NCBI RefSeq assembly: GCF_029227915.1
Contig: NC_079881.1
Span: 4,278,001-4,342,000 of the forward strand
Source of the DNA: Hydractinia symbiolongicarpus
Taxonomy: Eukaryota > Cnidaria > Hydrozoa > Anthoathecata > Hydractiniidae
Length of the DNA stretch: 64,000 bases
Direction: 5' to 3'
Shown: positions 59,218 through 64,000 of the stretch, in pieces
Position numbering within the stretch: position 1 is the first letter of the stretch
Layout: each line of letters opens with the position of its first letter
Translations under genes and position numbers: made by a program
The notes under the pieces: generated by a model
Seen by the model: the letters and a program-made list of their open reading frames with translations, nothing else
What the model was told of the DNA's origin: nothing
The model's database searches: none

Positions 59218-59367
59218 ATGAAGAAAGTTCTTTAAGCTCTCGGAATTGGAAGTCTCGTGGCAGGTGGTTTAACATTGGGTTTCAATTTAGGTATGATGAT
59301 AGGTTACATTAAAGATGCAGATGTAGCGGAAAGTAAGTTGCATGATACACCGTCGTTTCCAGTTTAA
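59218..59367 (+). pseudogene. Small one-span membrane protein with an early stop
   Basis: A 49-codon frame opens MKKVL, has TAA at codon 6 (59233-59235), then continues ALGIGSLVAGGLTLGFNLG and MMIGYIKDADVAESK to TAA at 59365-59367. One glycine-rich membrane span is predicted. It would be co-oriented with the gene at 59010 and overlaps the stop of the minus-strand gene by about 4 bp, tight packing typical of viruses. Confidence 0.5.
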
Positions 59368-59976
59368 AATAACTGTGGTGGTGGTCGTCCATAAACTGAT
59401 TCATAAGCGCCGCGATGTCTAACCTTTTGCTTTTCTCTATACGCATTAATTTTCGTAATCTCGTCTTGTATATCAAGTATGGCGCCTTGTGTAACCAAGT
59501 TTTGTCTGTCAAGATAGCTACGATAAAAACTCCGTTCATTCCATACATTGTGTTCCTTTGCACGAAGTTCTTCAAGTGTGTATTCCCGTAATCTAATACC
59601 AAGTTGTTGTGCTCTCTCCCTCACCGCATCTTTTCTCACAGCTGCGGTGACTCGTTGTTTTATCTTGAGATACCCGAGACGACTTTCTCTCTGTTTTATT
59701 TGTCTTGTTGCTTGCGAAATCGCCTGTGCGTTTTGAAATACCTGTTCTCTCATCTGATTGAGGGGTCGCAAATCTTCATCATTTGGTTCTTCCTCGGAAT
59801 CGCTGTCTACAATGGGTCTAGGTGCACGGTCTTGGCAAATGTGCCTCTGGGGAAGTCGGTCGCGGTACGACCTTGTATAAGTTTTTCATATTGTGACACA
59901 TTTTCAAGTATTCCCCCTCTGGGATTGACTTAGAAATGAGGTCAATAGATTGCATAAGGCTGGTGAGGTCTTCCAT
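59364..59976 (-). pseudogene. LPEG-motif coiled-coil protein, frameshifted
   Basis: The N-terminal 52 codons from ATG 59976 contain SIPEGEYLKMCHNMKNLY, one of three related motifs in this block. A one-base frameshift around 59850-59865 moves the coding frame to DSDSEEEPNDED and then a long basic coiled coil (MREQVFQNAQAIS...QRESRLGYL...RERAQQLG) ending PPPQLF at 59364. Together they would make about 200 residues. No known domain is recognised. Confidence 0.6.
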
Positions 59977-60006
59977 TTTTACACTTGAAATTAGACAGGT
60001 CTAATT

Positions 60007-60537
60007 CTAACTTAGGTTGTTTTCAGACACAAATTGTGTGATACTTAATCCACTACCAAGTAGTCTTTGGAGGTACGGCTTTATGGTTGTATGTAATGCA
60101 GTATGGTCCGAAGATTCCGGGTAGATGGATGTGTGTAGAGGATTATTCACAACTTTATATGGAGAGTCATCAATTAACAATGTATTTGATTCAATATACC
60201 AAGGAAAGATCGTCAATACGCGTTCTAAATCCTTGAGAAGTATGGGTTTATCACCCATCATCCCACCATTCGTACACTGATTTTGTGAAAATACAAATTG
60301 CAAATCCTTCATCTTCTTTCCCCAAATATTTTGTACAAATGGAATAGTATTGTGCGGCATAGTAGAAGACCAAACAGCCACATCAAAGTGATGGTGTACC
60401 CATTTAAGAAAACGTCTGATCCCTGGGCGCTTGTAACACTTGAATCTACCAACGGTAAAATCTGGTATTATTTGGACATCACCGATCCCTCGGTCCAAAA
60501 ATATTCAATTGAGATCAAATATGAGTAAAGGACGCAT
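60007..60537 (-). pseudogene. NIF/FCP1-like HAD phosphatase with one TGA
   Basis: The frame starts MRPLLIFDLN, whose aspartate is the expected HAD nucleophile, then TGA at codon 11 (60507-60505), where families of this type usually have glycine (DLNG). It continues in frame: KRPGIRRFLKWVHHHFDVAV, then WSST (motif II region), PILLKDLERVL (motif III lysine), and NTLLIDDSPYKV (motif IV acidic pair). Members remove phosphate from serine/threonine, classically on the RNA polymerase II tail. The product would be inactive if TGA terminates, because the catalytic aspartate would be severed from the rest. Confidence 0.8.
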
Positions 60538-60684
60538 CTTAATTTATATAAGACGACATCATAACTTAGGTCACATATCATCTAAATTCTCAATCCATCC
60601 ATTGATCTTATCAATTCTTCGCTGAATTGCAGTTGAATATATTTCCCTATATGTATTTTCAACTGAGATAGAGGACTTATACAT

Positions 60685-61119
60685 CTACTTTACACCTTTT
60701 TCAAATTTAGTCCCAGAATTGCCGAGATCACATCCCGATTCGTCAAGATGTGCACGGAGTGTTGCTTCGTCGTATTGATCTAAAAGAATGCTGTGTAACA
60801 TACAATATTGCCTTATGGCTTCCCTCTTTACAGATTTTGTGGCACGCTGTAAAGGTCTATTGTAGTTTAACTCGTCTTGTAAATATGTAAGTTGCATACG
60901 AAGGAAGTTCTTTTCACTTATTATGGCCGTGTTGTAATAATGATCATAAAAGTGATCAAGGACATCACCCGGGGTGTCACTTACAAATATATCAATATTT
61001 TCGTAACCAATGAGGGTTGCCATCTCCCTAGCATCTCTATCCCTGTACGCATTTTGTAGATGATTACATATATCAAGGTAGTCACCCTCGGGTAACTTTG
61101 CGTTTTGTAGATGATCCAT
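60685..61119 (-). CDS. LPEG-motif protein, 144 residues
   Basis: The N-terminus KLPEGDYLDICNHLQNAYRD matches motifs in the neighbouring genes ending at 62556 and starting at 59976. The rest is predicted helical, acidic then basic, with LQDELNYNRPLQRATKSVKR near the middle. It follows the gene at 61132-61410 by 12 bp, so the two are probably co-transcribed or very tightly packed. Function unknown. Confidence 0.65.
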   Translation of the reverse strand: MDHLQNAKLPEGDYLDICNHLQNAYRDRDAREMATLIGYENIDIFVSDTPGDVLDHFYDHYYNTAIISEKNFLRMQLTYLQDELNYNRPLQRATKSVKREAIRQYCMLHSILLDQYDEATLRAHLDESGCDLGNSGTKFEKGVK

Positions 61120-61131
61120 TCTTACAGACTT

Positions 61132-61410
61132 TTATTGCAGTTTTTCTAAGTAACTTTCGTCTAAGTACTCTAGTTCAAAAACTATATTTTCTCTCGCGTA
61201 ATTTAAAACTGCCAACTGTTTTTGAAGATATTCTGGGATCTTCCAAGAGATCTCCGCCTCTTCATCTATTGCCGCATATCTGATGGATACAGTATTTCCT
61301 CGTTCAATAAAACTACGGTAAGCGTTAACTGCTTCAAGATCTTTGTCAACTTGTTTAAGTTCTTGAAGTAGCCATTGGATGTCGTCGTTGATTGGGTCGC
61401 CTGTGATCAT
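61132..61410 (-). CDS. Hypothetical virus-like protein, 92 residues
   Basis: A small acidic, helical protein (NDDIQWLLQELKQVDKDLEA at the start, coiled-coil-like). No domain recognised. It is intact. It ends 12 bp before the LPEG-motif protein on the same strand. Confidence 0.55.
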   Translation of the reverse strand: MITGDPINDDIQWLLQELKQVDKDLEAVNAYRSFIERGNTVSIRYAAIDEEAEISWKIPEYLQKQLAVLNYARENIVFELEYLDESYLEKLQ

Positions 61411-61435
61411 TTTGTCTTAAATAATAAATAATAAG

Positions 61436-62212
61436 CTACAACTTAGGTTTCTCATCTGTGAGATATTCGGATGCCTGTTTGGGCGTCTTACAGATTGTAT
61501 CACCACAATGATCCCTATTTTGATAAATAGAATTGATAGATGTTAATGTATCTTCACATGTCTTTAGATTCCAACGTCCAACTTGGTGAAAATATTTAGA
61601 ATCTTCATTATTATCATCACCATTCTTTTCCTTATCTTTGTTTTCTTCTTCATCATATGATTTTAAACGCAACATATATTCCAGTGACTCTCGTTTGTAT
61701 CTCGCTGCGTAACGCTCTTTGTCTATATCCCAAGCATCCTCTTCCGGGTCACCGGCTCTCCAATTTTTATTTTCGTTAATACGACGCTGATCGTCTGGAT
61801 CCCACGCATCTTCACTTTTATGTACACGGGTTGTAACCCGTCTACGATGTGTCTTCAACGAAATTGGTACAATTATTTGGCGTGACAACATACCTATACT
61901 ATGGGGCTCTACTTTAATTATATGAATAGGTCTCTCAGTTCGTATAATGTAAAGTGCAGTTTTCAAAATATTTTTCATTAAGTTGGATTTCACCATAATC
62001 TCACTGTGGTCAATAAACTTCCGAGAGTTTGAACGATGTTTATTGAGGACAAATTTCATTTTCATTGCGCGTCTCAATGATATATTGGAACATTGGGTTG
62101 TATCAAATGATAATACAACCCTCTTTTGGTATTTTCAAATATTTGTGAAATATGTATCAAGGTCGTGGGGTGTTGTATCGTCGGTGATGTCAATTCTAAC
62201 CCTTGTATACAT
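61436..62212 (-). pseudogene. Hypothetical protein, ~258 codons, one TGA
   Basis: ATG 62212 (MYTRVRIDITDDTTPHDLD) is in frame with the main part but separated by TGA at 62137-62135. After the stop the frame reads KRVVLSFDTTQC and LRRAMKMKFVLNKHR, then IMVKSNLMKNILKTALYIIR. This alternation of strand and helix could be a STAS-like or similar alpha/beta fold (a guess). The C-terminal half is acidic and charged (EDAWDPDDQRR, DAWDIDKERYAAR repeated, DEEENKDKEKNGDDN). Downstream initiation at 62077 or at the MKMKF methionine would give a shortened product. Confidence 0.55.
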
Positions 62213-62234
62213 CTTATAATACAATTCTAATTTT

Positions 62235-62531
62235 CTAAGTATACTTTTCTTCCATCTTCTTCTTATAGGCATCATACTCGTCAGCCTTCTTAAACGCTTT
62301 TTCTTCAGTCTTGGAACCCTTTGTGAGAAGAGCTTTATCTTTCATGAGTTGCGTTTTAGTTGGCTTTTCCACCTTATCAATCTCACGCCCATATTCAACG
62401 GAATCAGCCTGGGCCTTTACCATATCTTCACCTGTCTTGATCCATTCTTTCTGGAGTTTCTCGTATTTCGTGGTTTCTCTCTTGTTCATCTTGGAAGTGA
62501 TTTTCTTGGGAAGGAGTTTGGGTCCTTTCAT
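62235..62531 (-). CDS. Lysine-rich hypothetical protein, 98 residues
   Basis: It opens MKGPKLLPKKITSKMNKRE and is about a quarter lysine, with a predicted single long helix. High charge suggests nucleic acid or structural binding, but no motif is known to me. Intact. It lies 23 bp after the stop of the gene to its right. Confidence 0.5.
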   Translation of the reverse strand: MKGPKLLPKKITSKMNKRETTKYEKLQKEWIKTGEDMVKAQADSVEYGREIDKVEKPTKTQLMKDKALLTKGSKTEEKAFKKADEYDAYKKKMEEKYT

Positions 62532-62555
62532 ATCTACTATTATGTTACATCTTAT

Positions 62556-63698
62556 CTACACACTAATACCTCGCCTATGGACATCCATCAATAAGTTACA
62601 CAACTCCAAGTATTTACCCTCTGGGAGGTTACAGTCTTCAATCACAGCGAGAGCCTTTTGGAGATTGGTCACTCGCTCGGTATTGTGTTCGACAGGAGCA
62701 GCGGTGGCTTGACGCTGTTGGATGCGTTCATTTTCATCCCGGATGTTTCGGGCATCCAAACCATGCCACTCGGCCCATTCCTTCAAATTTCTTCGATACC
62801 ATTGTCTCGCACCAGGAGTCGAGTTACACGGTGTGGTAAAATCAGCTGGCCATTCCGGACAAGATTCATGGATGAGCTGCAATTCTTCAAGTTTGTTGTA
62901 TCGAATGCAATAGTTCTTCCAACCAGGTGACGCGGTTTCACGGCCACCGTTAAACCAGAAATGCCTGAACAAGTCCCATGTGTCTTGGTGGTGAGGATTG
63001 TTGTAACTAAGAATGAGTTTCGCGATGGTATCCCAGCAGTGCACATCTATTCTTTCAAACACATGACTGAAAGTTTCAATAAACATATGAAGACGGGTGT
63101 AGTATTTCTTATTCTTGAAGATCATTTCCATCAATCTGCGACCATTATGCATCCATTGGCGTGGCCACCTATCATTGTTGGCGTTATATGTTCGCTCAAC
63201 CCACATGATCATACCAAGTCGTCGGCTAAATACCGCACATTTCATGAAATCAACCATATCCTTGTGTGCGGCATCTGTGGTAGTTCTCGGCTTCAAGTAC
63301 GGGTAAATCTGGGGACATAAATTTTGGTCACCAGACTTGATGGCGAGTTTGAAAAGAGCAATCCTTCTCGGATTAGAAGATTCGTGAACAGCCTTGAGAA
63401 TGTAAGGATACCATGCTTCAATGTTATGCTGGATGACGTGGGTCGCAACTTCGTAATCACTTGGGAAGTTGTTTCAAATTTCATGTGTGAAATTGAGTTG
63501 AAGATTGGTCCCAGTTTCTTCTTTTTTCTTTAAAGTATATCTGATCATTTCTGAGCGGTTCTTTTCCACACAGTTGATGAGAGTGTTCTTGTCCCATCCA
63601 GAACGTATCCCGAGACCAAAACAATCCTTAAAGCATGGAACACACCCATAGTGTATGGCTGTATGCACGTTATAATTTGAGCAGTTGTTGCAGGACAT
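62556..63698 (-). pseudogene. Ankyrin-like and LPEG-motif protein, ~380 codons, one TGA
   Basis: The frame begins MSCNNCSNYNVHTAIHYGC and is open to 62556 except for TGA at 63476-63474. The N-terminal part has ankyrin-like repeats (HTAIHYGCVPCFKDC; NTLINCVEKNRSEMIRY; RIALFKLAIKSGD), as in many giant-virus proteins. The centre is rich in Trp/His. The C-terminus carries NLPEGKYLELCNLLMDVHRR. Either the mutation split an intact gene, or a shorter product starts near 63296. Confidence 0.65.
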
Positions 63699-63732
63699 TT
63701 TTGAAGTGATTATTTTAAAGTCTATAAGTGAC

Positions 63733-64000
63733 TTAGGCGCTCGTTACATACGAAGGATACCTGACCATCGGTGCATATGCACCTTGGGCAAACAAAAATG
63801 CGGTGGTCCCACCGACAACGACGAGGGTAAGAATCCAACCGGCGACGGTTTTACCGAGAAGTCTGCAGTTCACACCACCCATACCCTCAAAGAGTGCGAC
63901 GCCTACAGTCGCTCCAACCTGACAGTGTGTCGTAGAGAGAGGCCAGCCAAGCCTTGACCCAAGAATGATTACCGCAGCTGCACCAAGTTCAATACAGATG
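63733..64000 (-). CDS. PHO4-type (PiT/SLC20) inorganic phosphate transporter, C-terminal part
   Basis: The partial frame enters from beyond the right end (88 codons seen) and ends at TAA 63735-63733. GWPLSTTHCQVGATVGVALF, then GGVNCRLLGKTVAGWI and FAQGAY, are the conserved C-terminal repeat of sodium- or proton-coupled phosphate transporters, including the signature around STTHC.VGA. Two membrane spans are visible. The frame is intact in the visible part. PHO4 genes are carried by several phycodnaviruses, consistent with the block being viral. Confidence 0.85.
   Translation of the reverse strand, partial: ICIELGAAAVIILGSRLGWPLSTTHCQVGATVGVALFEGMGGVNCRLLGKTVAGWILTLVVVGGTTAFLFAQGAYAPMVRYPSYVTSA

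Larger units (their letters stand above)
58104..64000. other. Endogenous large-DNA-virus (NCLDV-like) segment, left boundary
   Basis: From about 58.1 kb to the window end, genes become short-spaced, intronless and mostly on the minus strand, with higher G/C. Contents include an HAD phosphatase, a phosphate transporter, a Cys/His motif protein, small membrane proteins and ankyrin-like material, which together are typical of algal and other giant viruses. No transposon ends are seen. Several genes are broken, so the segment is a resident in a genome rather than a contaminating virus. Affiliation is inferred from gene content; no capsid, polymerase or packaging ATPase is within view. Confidence 0.7.

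Noticed and set aside
58104-64000. TGA as a sense codon in the viral block
   Set aside because: TGG is used normally for tryptophan, one gene appears to end at TGA, other genes are broken by TAA or frameshift, and the expected residues at the TGA sites differ. Mutation explains it better.
1-64000. tRNA or rRNA genes
   Set aside because: I found no convincing T-loop/B-box sequence with cloverleaf context or rRNA-like segment while reading; a tRNAscan run would settle it.

Overview
The window reads as nuclear DNA of an AT-rich metazoan, most likely a hydrozoan cnidarian. The grounds are spliceosomal introns, an Eph-like receptor tyrosine kinase remnant, and a transposon mix typical of cnidarians (Penelope, Ty3/gypsy, Tc1/mariner, IS3EU-like and Helitron-like pieces, LINE). 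Species and chromosome are not assignable from the sequence alone. Host coding content is sparse; most of the window is mobile DNA, much of it nested.

Layout. 1-2.1 kb: no gene I can support, one dispersed repeat pair. 2.2-9.8 kb: two almost identical head-to-tail copies of a 3.8-kb unit carrying an intact HUH endonuclease plus SF3 helicase Rep gene, with a long iteron-bearing palindrome downstream. 9.6-11.1 kb: a Tc1/mariner transposase remnant with an apparent 128-bp intron; its 3' end forms the right edge of the duplicated unit. 12.1-17.06 kb: a complete but disabled Ty3/gypsy element (104-bp identical LTRs, 5-bp target duplication). 18.1-24.2 kb: a gene for a helical, possibly pore-forming protein, lying between diverged inverted repeats; the right arm is split by a Penelope-like element with an 18-bp target duplication. 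26.9-30 kb: degenerate repeats and a LINE remnant. 30.2-44.6 kb: a very large inverted repeat (arms about 2.77 kb) around remnants of an IS3EU-like transposase, a Helitron and a HECT-type ligase; the right arm is interrupted by an intact Ty3/gypsy element (1,444-residue Gag-Pol, identical 141-bp LTRs, target duplication GATGA). 46-51 kb: one unknown small ORF, a dead Eph-like kinase and a three-exon four-membrane-span gene. 51-58 kb: largely empty, with a MITE and a foldback element containing a minisatellite.

58.1-64 kb differs in kind: compact, closely spaced, mostly minus-strand genes, visibly richer in G/C. They include the C-terminus of a PHO4-type phosphate transporter, an NIF/FCP1-like HAD phosphatase, a CxxH-type cysteine-histidine protein, small membrane proteins and three proteins sharing an LPEG.YL..C motif. 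At least six of about twelve carry a stop or frameshift. I read this as the edge of an endogenised, decaying large DNA virus (phycodnavirus/NCLDV-like) that runs past the right end of the window.

The strongest candidates for something undescribed are the tandem Rep unit with its palindrome, the cargo-like gene between inverted repeats, and the viral block with its LPEG-motif protein family.
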